Origin: Klebsiella pneumoniae
GTDB taxonomy: Bacteria; Pseudomonadota; Gammaproteobacteria; Ga0077536
Direction of reading: 5' to 3'
Length of the DNA: 11,966 nt
Assembly: GCA_945873015.1 (NCBI GenBank)
Contig: CAMCBY010000067.1
Span: forward strand, 1-11,966
Part shown: piece after piece, positions 1 to 5,861 of the stretch
How the letters are laid out: the number at the start of each line of letters is the position of its first letter
Position numbering within the stretch: the stretch's first letter is position 1
Program-made: the position numbers and the translations under genes
Notes under the pieces: generated by a model
What the model was told of the DNA's origin: nothing
What the model saw: the letters and a program-made list of their open reading frames with translations, nothing else
The model's database searches: none

Positions 1-903
1 GCCCTGACCGGGGCGACCGGCTTCATCGGCCGCGAGTTGCAGCGTCAACTGTGCGCGGCCGGGATTCCGCTACGTGCACTGTTGCGGCCAGGCTCGCGGC
101 GTCACAAGCACCTTCTGACTGGCGTTCAGCCCTTTGAAGTCGCACTCAACGACGAGCGCTCGCTCGCAGGAGCGCTGCAAGACGTAGAGACCGTGATCTA
201 TTGCGCAGGCGCTGTGCGCGGCGCGAAACCGTCTGACTTCGCAGTCGCCAATATCGATGGCCTGCGCCACCTGTGCCGTGCGGCGGCCAGTCAGGCGACA
301 CCCCCCCATATCGTTTTGGTCTCGTCGCTGGCGGCGACACGCCCTCATCTTTCGGATTACGCGCGCAGCAAATTCGAAGGTGAGCAGGTGTTGCGTGCGA
401 CTACCCTGACCTGGACGATAGTGCGGCCGCCGGCGGTATATGGACCGGGCGACCGCGAAATGTTGCCACTGTTTCGAGCGATCCGCGCGGGTCTCGCCTT
501 GATCATCGGGCCACACAAACAACGCCTGTCGTTGCTGCACGTGGAAGATTTGGGGCGCGCGGTATTGGCGTGTCTCACACACCGCGAGATCTGTACGGGT
601 ATGATCTTTGAGCCCGATGACGCACATGCCGACGGTTACGGCTGGGCGGACATCATTGCGGCCGCACGTGGTGCCAGGCCAGTGTTTGAAGTGCATGTAC
701 CGCGCGCGCTGTTGTCGTTCATCGCACACCTCAACCTGGCGTTGTCGCGCGTGTTTCGTCATGCGCCGATGCTGACGCCGGGCAAGGTGCGCGAGCTTTC
801 GGAGCCTAGCTGGCTCTGCGATAATTCGCGCCTGTGCGCGTTGACAGGCTGGGTCCCGCAAGTGCCTTTGCGTACCGGTATTGCGCGCTTGTTTGGCCAA
901 TAG
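1..903 (+). CDS. cerR: NAD(P)-dependent epimerase/dehydratase-type SDR, probable ceramide reductase (5' end cut by window)
   Basis: The reading frame is open from base 1, so the gene starts upstream and an apparent TTG start at 37 is not the true one. The first visible codons already spell the Rossmann dinucleotide-binding motif TGATGFIG (nt 7-30), which lies at the extreme N-terminus in this family, so only a few residues are missing. The extended-SDR catalytic signature follows: a serine pair in VSSLAA (around nt 322) and a YxxxK motif in SDYARSKFEGE, with Tyr at nt 358-360 and Lys at nt 370-372. PPAVYGPGD is the typical substrate-side loop of UDP-sugar-epimerase-like SDRs. About 300 visible residues fit the family length. 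The gene lies 28 bp upstream of an ACP gene and then SPT. That context matches the Caulobacter ceramide gene set, where CerR reduces the 3-keto group. The SDR family call is firm; the ceramide reductase role is inferred from context. A generic sugar-nucleotide epimerase is the alternative. Confidence 0.85.
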   Translation, partial: ALTGATGFIGRELQRQLCAAGIPLRALLRPGSRRHKHLLTGVQPFEVALNDERSLAGALQDVETVIYCAGAVRGAKPSDFAVANIDGLRHLCRAAASQATPPHIVLVSSLAATRPHLSDYARSKFEGEQVLRATTLTWTIVRPPAVYGPGDREMLPLFRAIRAGLALIIGPHKQRLSLLHVEDLGRAVLACLTHREICTGMIFEPDDAHADGYGWADIIAAARGARPVFEVHVPRALLSFIAHLNLALSRVFRHAPMLTPGKVRELSEPSWLCDNSRLCALTGWVPQVPLRTGIARLFGQ

Positions 904-931
904 CCCGGATTAATGACCTTGGAAATACGAC

Positions 932-1177
932 GTGACTACTGAACAGACCGTGGAAGAACGGTTGATGAGCCTGCTGCGCAAGACGCTGGATGCCGATGCG
1001 CCGCTTTCGCCGGCCACCAATCTGGTCGGCGACTTAGGTCTTGAATCGATCCAGGTCATTGAGTATCTGTGCGAGGTCGAAGACCATTTCGATCTCGCCA
1101 TCGATGAAGCAACTCTCGCCGATGTGCAGACGGTCGCTGATCTGGCCGAGGTCATCAAGAAACTCCAAAGGAGCTGA
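932..1177 (+). CDS. acyl carrier protein dedicated to sphingolipid synthesis
   Basis: This 81-residue acidic protein has the ACP fold signature. The phosphopantetheine attachment serine is Ser39 in LGLESIQVIEYL, followed by the helix EVEDHFDLAI and the C-terminal TVADLAEVI segment. The motif is GLES rather than the usual GLDS, a conservative acidic swap. The chosen start is GTG at 932; the nearby ATG at 913 is out of frame, and only a weak purine stretch (GGAAA, 921-925) precedes the GTG. The protein should be a cytoplasmic carrier of a fatty acyl thioester handed to the downstream serine palmitoyltransferase, as known for the ACP linked to Spt in Caulobacter. It sits between the SDR gene (28 bp upstream) and SPT (5 bp downstream), so the three are almost certainly one operon. 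It could carry another acyl group, but the SPT neighbour makes the long-chain role most likely. Confidence 0.93.
   Translation: MTTEQTVEERLMSLLRKTLDADAPLSPATNLVGDLGLESIQVIEYLCEVEDHFDLAIDEATLADVQTVADLAEVIKKLQRS
1167..1173 (+). promoter_or_regulatory. strong ribosome binding site of SPT
   Basis: AAAGGAG lies inside the last codons of the ACP gene, 9 nt before the ATG at 1183. It is the best Shine-Dalgarno match among the genes examined here. It fixes the SPT start and implies tight ACP-SPT expression coupling. Confidence 0.75.
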
Positions 1178-1182
1178 ACCCG

Positions 1183-2385
1183 ATGGGGTTGCTGGACAAG
1201 TTCGAGGCCGCGAGGCGCACCCGCGACACACTCTGCGCACTGCCGCTTAATCCGACTGACGTCGTCATCGACGAAGTATTGAGTGCGACTGAAGCCATGA
1301 TTCATGGTCGCCGTACGATCATGGCCGGCACCAACAATTACCTCGGCCTGACATTCGACGCCGACGCGATCGCCGCCGGTCAGGCCGCGCTGGCCGCCTG
1401 CGGTACCGGCACCACCGGCTCACGCATGGCCAATGGCACCTATCGCGATCATCTGCTACTGGAAGCAGAGCTGGCGGCGTTTTTCGACACCCCCTACGCG
1501 ATGGTCTTTTCTACCGGTTATTCGGCCAATCTCGGTACGCTGGCGGCGCTGCTCGCGCCCGGCGATGCGGTGCTGCTCGATTCCGAGGCCCATGCCAGTC
1601 TGTTCGACGGCTGCCGCTTGAGTGGCGCTGATATCTTCCGCTTCAAACATAACGATGCCGACAGTCTCGCTTCGCGCCTGCGGCGCTTGGGCGAGCGCGC
1701 GAGTTCGGCCCTGGTCGTCGCCGAAGGGCTGTACAGCATCCGTGGTGATTGTGCGCCGCTGGCGGAATTTGCGGCGGTCAAACGCGAGTTCGGCGCGTGT
1801 CTGTTTGTCGACGAGGCGCATTCGTTGGGGCTTTACGGCGCCCACGGCCGTGGCCTGGTTGAACAGGAAGGGGTTGAGGCTGACGCCGACTTCATCGTCG
1901 GCACATTCAGCAAGAGTCTCGGCTCTATCGGCGGTTTCTGCGTCAGCCGCCACCCTGAATTGGCGCTGTTTCGTTATGCCAGCCGCCCGTACATTTTTAC
2001 CGCCTCGCCTTGTCCGTCGGTCATCGCCACCACCCGCGTGGCACTGGCGCAATTGAGCTCGCGCTCCGACTTACGCGAAAAGGTGTGGGCCAACGCCCAT
2101 CAGCTGTACAGCGCCCTTGCGGCACTGGGTCTGGAACTCGGACCAGAAGTCAGCCCGGTGGTCGGTATTTCGTTCCGTGAGCGCGAGACCGCCTTCGCCT
2201 GCTGGCAGGGTTTGTTCAACGCCGGGGTCTATACCAATCTCATTCTGCCGCCGGCGGCGCCGGATGGTGGCAGTCTGATTCGTTGCAGCGTGACTGCCGC
2301 CCACAGTCCGGCGCAGATCGACGCCATCATCACGGCCTTTGACGGCGTGTGTCGCGCCTTGAGCGTTGGTTTGTATTCGTCCTGA
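1183..2385 (+). CDS. spt: serine palmitoyltransferase (PLP-dependent alpha-oxoamine synthase)
   Basis: This 400-residue protein is the expected length for a soluble bacterial alpha-oxoamine synthase. It condenses L-serine with a fatty acyl thioester, with decarboxylation, to give 3-ketosphinganine, the first step of sphingolipid synthesis. Visible residues: substrate-loop TNNYLGL (50-55), GTGTTGSRMANG (74-85), the PLP-ring-stacking His137 in DSEAHAS, the DEAHS motif with Asp210 and His213, the Schiff-base Lys244 in GTFSKSLGSIGG, and the C-terminal carboxylate-binding Arg367 in SLIRCSVTAAHS. ATG at 1183 is preceded by a strong AAAGGAG. Family members also include BioF, Kbl, HemA and CqsA. The adjacent ACP and CerR-like SDR, and the lack of any biotin genes, favour SPT. 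The stop lies 3 bp from the stop of the convergent flippase gene. Confidence 0.92.
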   Translation: MGLLDKFEAARRTRDTLCALPLNPTDVVIDEVLSATEAMIHGRRTIMAGTNNYLGLTFDADAIAAGQAALAACGTGTTGSRMANGTYRDHLLLEAELAAFFDTPYAMVFSTGYSANLGTLAALLAPGDAVLLDSEAHASLFDGCRLSGADIFRFKHNDADSLASRLRRLGERASSALVVAEGLYSIRGDCAPLAEFAAVKREFGACLFVDEAHSLGLYGAHGRGLVEQEGVEADADFIVGTFSKSLGSIGGFCVSRHPELALFRYASRPYIFTASPCPSVIATTRVALAQLSSRSDLREKVWANAHQLYSALAALGLELGPEVSPVVGISFRERETAFACWQGLFNAGVYTNLILPPAAPDGGSLIRCSVTAAHSPAQIDAIITAFDGVCRALSVGLYSS

Positions 2386-2388
2386 GCG

Positions 2389-3705
2389 TCACACGCCGCT
2401 CGTCAGCGCGCGGCGCACGGCGATGCTCATACCGAGCAGAGTCACCAGCGACATCGCCACCGTTGCGACGCCCGGGCCCGTCACACCCCAACTCGGCGTC
2501 AGCCACTGAAACGCGCCGATGAATACCAGCGACGCCAGCACCTGCACGCCGAGCATCGCTTTTGCGCAGCCCAAGGCATAACCGGCCGGACGTAGCGGCG
2601 AAGCTGCCATTTCCAGCGTCGCCGCCGCGATTAACCAGCTCAGCAGACCCGCGGCGGGCACATAACTTTCGCCGACCGTCAACTTGAGCAGCGGCGCGCC
2701 CAGCCACAGCGAGGCAATCGCGAGCAGCAGCGCCGGGATACCCATCATCGCCGCCATACTCACCACCACCTTGTTGAAAGCCGCGTCACCGCGATGACGC
2801 AGCCGCGCAAGATCGGGATAGATCGCCTGCCTGACCAGCAGCGCTGGTTTGGCGACCACGTTGGCGAATTCGCGTGCGATACGAAACATTGCCGCACCTT
2901 GCGGCCCGAGCAGGGCGCCGGCATACAGGGTGCCGAGCGATTTCGGCACCAGATCCAAGCTTGCCTGCCAATAAATCACATTGAGGAAGCTCCAGATACC
3001 GGGGTGAGCGCGGCCCATTTCGGCCAGCTCCAAGGGCCCGCGCAGGCGCCGCCACGGAATACGCGCCAGCACCACTCGCGCGCCAAAGCCGAGGATGCCG
3101 AGGTATTGCACGAACTGCGCGCTGGCCCATACCGCGGCGATGGTGGCCACGCTCGCGATGCCGAGTTGCGTGACCAGCAACACGCCCGCCAGCCGCCACG
3201 CACTGGTCAACACCTGGACCAGGCTTATGGCGTCGAAGCGGTCGAAGATGCGCAACGCACCGCTCGCGGTGGCGGTGCCGGAGCCGAGTAATACCAGGCT
3301 GTACCACATGGCGATATCGGTTGTGCCGGCTGACCAGTCCAACAGCGGGCCGGCGGCATAGGCGACCAGCACTGCCAACACGGTGCCGGACAGCGCGCTC
3401 ACGCCATCGAGCAGCAGCGATACGCGCAGCAGACGCGCCAGGCCGTCGAGGTCGTGGTCGTCCGCCAAGGCCACGCCATAACGCACGATGGCCTCAAACG
3501 GTTTGATGTTGACGAAGCCACGCACCACCAGAATGTAGGCGGCGAGCATCGCGACCACACCAAAGTCCGCTGGACCAAGCGCCCGCGCGCTGAGCAAGGT
3601 AGAGACGAAGCTCAACACGCCACCGACGGCGCGGCCGCTCGCCAGCACCAGAAAATTCTGTAACACGCGCTTGAGCGCAGGTGTATCGCGCCAGCCGCGC
3701 AGCAT
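2389..3705 (-). CDS. Wzx/PST-type polysaccharide or lipid flippase (multi-pass membrane protein)
   Basis: This 438-residue, very hydrophobic protein has a run of predicted membrane helices over its whole length, for example around VLASGRAVGGVLSFVSTLL, ALSGTVLAVLVAYAAGPLL and VLASLVFIGAFQW. It has the layout of the MOP-superfamily polysaccharide-exporter group (Wzx, MurJ-like). The N-terminal LVLASGRAVGG...LSARALGPADFG pattern is typical of that family. The frame is open back to 3825, but ATG at 3705 shares its A with the TGA of the upstream Tam41-like gene (TGATG), has GGCGGA 8 nt upstream, and begins exactly where family homology starts. The longer version would add a basic non-membrane tail and overlap the neighbour by 120 bp. 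The likely role is moving a lipid-linked head group or finished lipid across the inner membrane. The substrate is unknown; O-antigen or polysaccharide units remain possible. Confidence 0.85.
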   Translation of the reverse strand: MLRGWRDTPALKRVLQNFLVLASGRAVGGVLSFVSTLLSARALGPADFGVVAMLAAYILVVRGFVNIKPFEAIVRYGVALADDHDLDGLARLLRVSLLLDGVSALSGTVLAVLVAYAAGPLLDWSAGTTDIAMWYSLVLLGSGTATASGALRIFDRFDAISLVQVLTSAWRLAGVLLVTQLGIASVATIAAVWASAQFVQYLGILGFGARVVLARIPWRRLRGPLELAEMGRAHPGIWSFLNVIYWQASLDLVPKSLGTLYAGALLGPQGAAMFRIAREFANVVAKPALLVRQAIYPDLARLRHRGDAAFNKVVVSMAAMMGIPALLLAIASLWLGAPLLKLTVGESYVPAAGLLSWLIAAATLEMAASPLRPAGYALGCAKAMLGVQVLASLVFIGAFQWLTPSWGVTGPGVATVAMSLVTLLGMSIAVRRALTSGV

Positions 3706-4607
3706 CAGCGAAATCCGCCGCGCCGATACAGCCGCCACAATACTCCCCAGCCGAACAGCAAGGGATGGCGGCGCTGTAATGCGGTCGGTTCTTCGACTAC
3801 GCCGGAATGGCGCGCGACTTTCCACACCACGTAATCGAGCGGGTCGTTAAACGTGAAGGCTGCTTTTAACAGCCGTAAAATTGACAGCCATTTGCCGAGC
3901 CGTCGCCGTCTTCGCCATTCATGTTCGACGCGTGTCGCAGCCAGGGCAGACGAATGATGACGCCATTGTTGCGACCCGCAGGCCTCGAGCTCCAGTTCGC
4001 TCGCCAAGGCCATGAGATGGGCGTCGAGGTGTGCGGCATAAAATTCATAGAGTCGCGCGGCAGCAGCCGGGTCTTCGGCGCGCAGCTCCGCGCCGTAGCT
4101 CAGGGTAAAAGCGTGTCGCCACAAGCTTGCGCTGTCGAAGGTCTCGGGTGCAGTCGCGATGCTGCTGACAAGCACACGTCGCGCCGCCACCCGTCCAAGC
4201 GCCGTCAGGCGTGGTGTGAGCTCGGCGTCACGCGCATACAGCACGACAAAGGGCTGGGCGAAGCGCGCCCAGAAGTAGCAGTGGAAATCCTCGCTTATGC
4301 TGCGCGTGAAGTGCTCAAGCGTGACCGTCGCGAATTTTGCCGCCTGGCGTGCCTCGCCATCGCCGAGCGTCACATGATAGACATTGGGCGGCAGCAGGCG
4401 GTTGGCAATCGCGGCCAGCCTCGGCAACGCGTCGTAGCTGTCGAGTACGAGGTAAAAATCGAGCACCGTGTCGCGTTTGCCACGCAGGTAGGAACCGTAG
4501 GCCAGCACCGCCAACAGATGCGGGCCGAAACGTGCACGGAAGTGCGCGACGAAAGCGGCGAGGAGAGGGTCGTCGTGCGCGTGGGGCAGGGCGGCCGGCT
4601 CAGCCAT
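3705..4607 (-). CDS. Tam41-like phosphatidate (CDP-lipid) cytidylyltransferase, nucleotidyltransferase fold
   Basis: This 300-residue protein has no membrane helices. The N-terminal motif AYGSYLRG...LDFYLVLD (Gly38-Ser39, Asp50, Asp56) is the pol-beta-type GS...DxxxxxD metal/nucleotide site. Further blocks match, from memory, eukaryotic TAMM41/Tam41: KFATVTLEHF (91-100, like KYGVIS..L), ARFAQPFVVLY (like AGRLQKPVKI), TFDSASLWRHAFTLSYGAELRAED (like SFSEEDLFIEIAGLSYSGDFRM..GE). Tam41 makes CDP-diacylglycerol from CTP and phosphatidic acid at the inner mitochondrial membrane. Here the substrate could be phosphatidate or ceramide phosphate. It lies directly after a CDP-alcohol phosphotransferase, the enzyme class that uses CDP-lipids. 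A GTG at 4613 is an alternative start; ATG 4607 is preferred by codon, neither has a clear Shine-Dalgarno. It overlaps the upstream gene's stop and is coupled to the flippase by TGATG. The fold is likely; the exact reaction is inferred. Confidence 0.75.
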   Translation of the reverse strand: MAEPAALPHAHDDPLLAAFVAHFRARFGPHLLAVLAYGSYLRGKRDTVLDFYLVLDSYDALPRLAAIANRLLPPNVYHVTLGDGEARQAAKFATVTLEHFTRSISEDFHCYFWARFAQPFVVLYARDAELTPRLTALGRVAARRVLVSSIATAPETFDSASLWRHAFTLSYGAELRAEDPAAAARLYEFYAAHLDAHLMALASELELEACGSQQWRHHSSALAATRVEHEWRRRRRLGKWLSILRLLKAAFTFNDPLDYVVWKVARHSGVVEEPTALQRRHPLLFGWGVLWRLYRRGGFR

Positions 4608-4971
4608 AAGCACCGCGCGTGCCGGCGAAGGTGCGGTAGGCCTGCGCGTGCAGCGTAGCGGCGGCGGGATTGGTCAACCATGAACGTAATGGCCCGTGGC
4701 GCAGGCGTTCGCTCATGGCATAGACGAGGCGCAGCGCCATGACCGCGCTGCTGCCGGCGGTCCACAGCGCAACACCATAAAACGCCCAGTCCGCGCGACC
4801 GACCAGCATCGCCAGCGACATGATGATGAGACAGGGATTACGTCGCGCCGTGATGAGACGGAAATAGGCATCGAACGGGCGCCAGGCGAACAGGCTGCAG
4901 GTACCGAGCGCATGGAACAAGGCTTCCAATGCACGACCCGCAAGATAACCGCCCACAATCAACTGCACCAT
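4600..4971 (-). pseudogene. C-terminal membrane part of the CDP-alcohol phosphotransferase, separated by an in-frame TGA
   Basis: From the TGA at 5020-5022 the same reading frame continues without another stop for 139 codons, to TGA at 4600-4602. The first in-frame ATG is at 4971 and would give a 123-residue product. The segment is hydrophobic (LIVGGYLAGRALEALFHAL, LIIMSLAMLVGRADWAFYGVALWTA, SSAVMALRLVYA) with short basic loops such as RLITARRNP. That is what the later membrane helices of a CDP-alcohol phosphotransferase look like. With the preceding 254 codons the joined protein would be 394 residues including the interrupted position, a sensible length for a fused nucleotidyltransferase-like plus CDP-alcohol phosphotransferase protein. 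No Shine-Dalgarno is obvious before 4971. It may be a remnant, a separately initiated fragment, or the second half of a read-through protein. Confidence 0.75.
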
Positions 4972-5019
4972 CAGGTGTTTGATGTCCGGCGCGACTGCCG
5001 CAGCGAGGCCGCTGCCCCA

Positions 5020-5022
5020 TCA
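5020..5022 (-). other. in-frame TGA interrupting the CDP-alcohol phosphotransferase
   Basis: On the - strand the codons around this point read F-W-Y-V-TGA-W-G-S-G-L-A-A. Both sides are in one frame and both look like one membrane protein, so this is a nonsense codon and not a frameshift. Other genes here (SPT, ACP, flippase, Tam41-like, HIT) end at TGA at normal family lengths, so TGA is a stop in this genome. A point mutation, a sequencing or assembly error, or read-through could explain it. Confidence 0.85.
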
Positions 5023-5784
5023 CACATACCAGAAGGGTGGATGGATGATATCCATGCCGTGGTCGAGCCAGTGGCCGAGCTTGCTCGATTGCACCGTGAC
5101 GCGCGCGAGTTTGCCATCGACGGTGTCGAGCAAGGTCATGATCCAGCCGCACACAAGACCGCTGACAAAATAACCTTCGGCAAACAACCAGCACGCCGCC
5201 AGCACCAGCGCGAGGCCGGTCAAGGTCACCATGTTGGGCGTGATACCGGCATTGGCACACCAGCCGACCACCTTGCGTGCCGGACGTGGCCATAGCCACT
5301 TGGTGACCAGATCAGTGATGCCCTTGTAGGCGTTGCCGTATAACAGGCTTTCCAGCGCGTGGCGTTTATCTTCACGCATCGGCTCGAGCAGCGGTGCTTC
5401 GACGCGGCGCAGTTTGTCGTCGTAGGGTTCGAGTTCCAGTGGCCGCACTACGCGCGCGCCAGCCGCACGGCTGGCGTCGCCTTCGTTCAGCGCCGCCGCA
5501 AATTCCAGCACGCGCGCACCACTGCAGGCGGCGCCTGCGAGGCCGTTGTCGAGCGGGCATTCGAGCAGCGCATCCTGCTGTGTGGCGAGCGCGCTGATGG
5601 TGCGTTGTTCAAACAGGTAGGCGGCATGCACGATAACAACGTTATCTGCCGCGCTCGCGTGGTGGGCGTCGAAGGTGATGTCGGAAAAACCTGCGGCGCG
5701 TAACTGCCGCTCGAGTCGCTCACGCGAACTCAAACCCCACAGGCGCAGCGGGTGGTCTCCGAGTATGCAGGCTATGCTGGCCAT
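5020..5784 (-). CDS. CDP-alcohol phosphotransferase with N-terminal nucleotidyltransferase-like domain (truncated by in-frame TGA)
   Basis: The first 254 codons hold two parts. Residues 1-120 resemble a MobA/IspD-type nucleotidyltransferase core in layout (GLSSRERLERQLRAAGF, then DNVVIVHAAYLF), but the glycine-rich NTP loop and the acidic metal ligands are not recognisable, so the domain looks degenerate. Residues from about 137 on start the CDP-alcohol phosphotransferase domain: ITPNMVTLTG, two membrane helices, then a complete catalytic motif with Asp220, Asp223, Gly224, Ala227, Arg228, Gly237, Asp241 and Asp245 (DxxDGxxARx8GxxxDxxxD). The family makes phosphodiester-linked lipids or polar compounds from a CDP-activated alcohol at the membrane. 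The architecture recalls IPCT-DIPPS inositol enzymes. It heads the minus operon, with a promoter about 45 bp upstream. The product as it stands ends inside the membrane domain and is expected to be inactive unless the stop is bypassed. Confidence 0.82.
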   Translation of the reverse strand: MASIACILGDHPLRLWGLSSRERLERQLRAAGFSDITFDAHHASAADNVVIVHAAYLFEQRTISALATQQDALLECPLDNGLAGAACSGARVLEFAAALNEGDASRAAGARVVRPLELEPYDDKLRRVEAPLLEPMREDKRHALESLLYGNAYKGITDLVTKWLWPRPARKVVGWCANAGITPNMVTLTGLALVLAACWLFAEGYFVSGLVCGWIMTLLDTVDGKLARVTVQSSKLGHWLDHGMDIIHPPFWYV

Positions 5785-5826
5785 GGGATATACTGCGCCC
5801 TCGACTTAAGTAGAGTAAATCTTTGA

Positions 5827-5856
5827 ATTATAGAAATTTCAGGGATCCTCGGTAAA
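5827..5856 (-). promoter_or_regulatory. sigma70-type promoter for the minus-strand lipid operon
   Basis: On the - strand there is a perfect TATAAT (5827-5832), with TTTACC (4 of 6 matches to TTGACA) at 5851-5856 and an 18-bp spacer. Transcription would start near 5820 and give a leader of about 35 nt before the ATG at 5784. The surrounding 5800-5850 stretch is clearly more AT-rich than the coding DNA around it. No comparably good promoter is visible for the divergent phosphoesterase gene. Confidence 0.6.
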
Positions 5857-5861
5857 GGCTT

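Noticed and set aside
70..900. Long minus-strand open frame opposite the CerR-like gene
   Set aside because: The + strand frame has the Rossmann and YxxxK motifs; the minus product is basic, with Arg/Gln/Cys-rich low-quality composition and no motif. It is a GC-rich shadow.
1183..2385. BioF (8-amino-7-oxononanoate synthase) or CqsA instead of SPT
   Set aside because: No biotin or quorum-sensing genes are near, while a dedicated ACP and CerR-like SDR are adjacent as in known ceramide loci. Family-level similarity alone cannot exclude it fully.
3706..3825. Longer N-terminus for the flippase
   Set aside because: It adds a basic, non-membrane tail and overlaps the Tam41-like gene; the TGATG start at 3705 fits the family start.
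5020..5022. TGA decoded as tryptophan (alternative genetic code)
   Set aside because: Several other genes here end with TGA at normal family length, with neighbours starting immediately afterwards.
4838..5299. Minus-strand open frame running across the in-frame TGA
   Set aside because: It is in a different frame, rich in Arg, Cys and Gly, and lacks both the catalytic motif and the membrane helices of the real frame. The ATG overlapping the TGA (TGATG) opens this frame and would not rejoin the C-terminal part.
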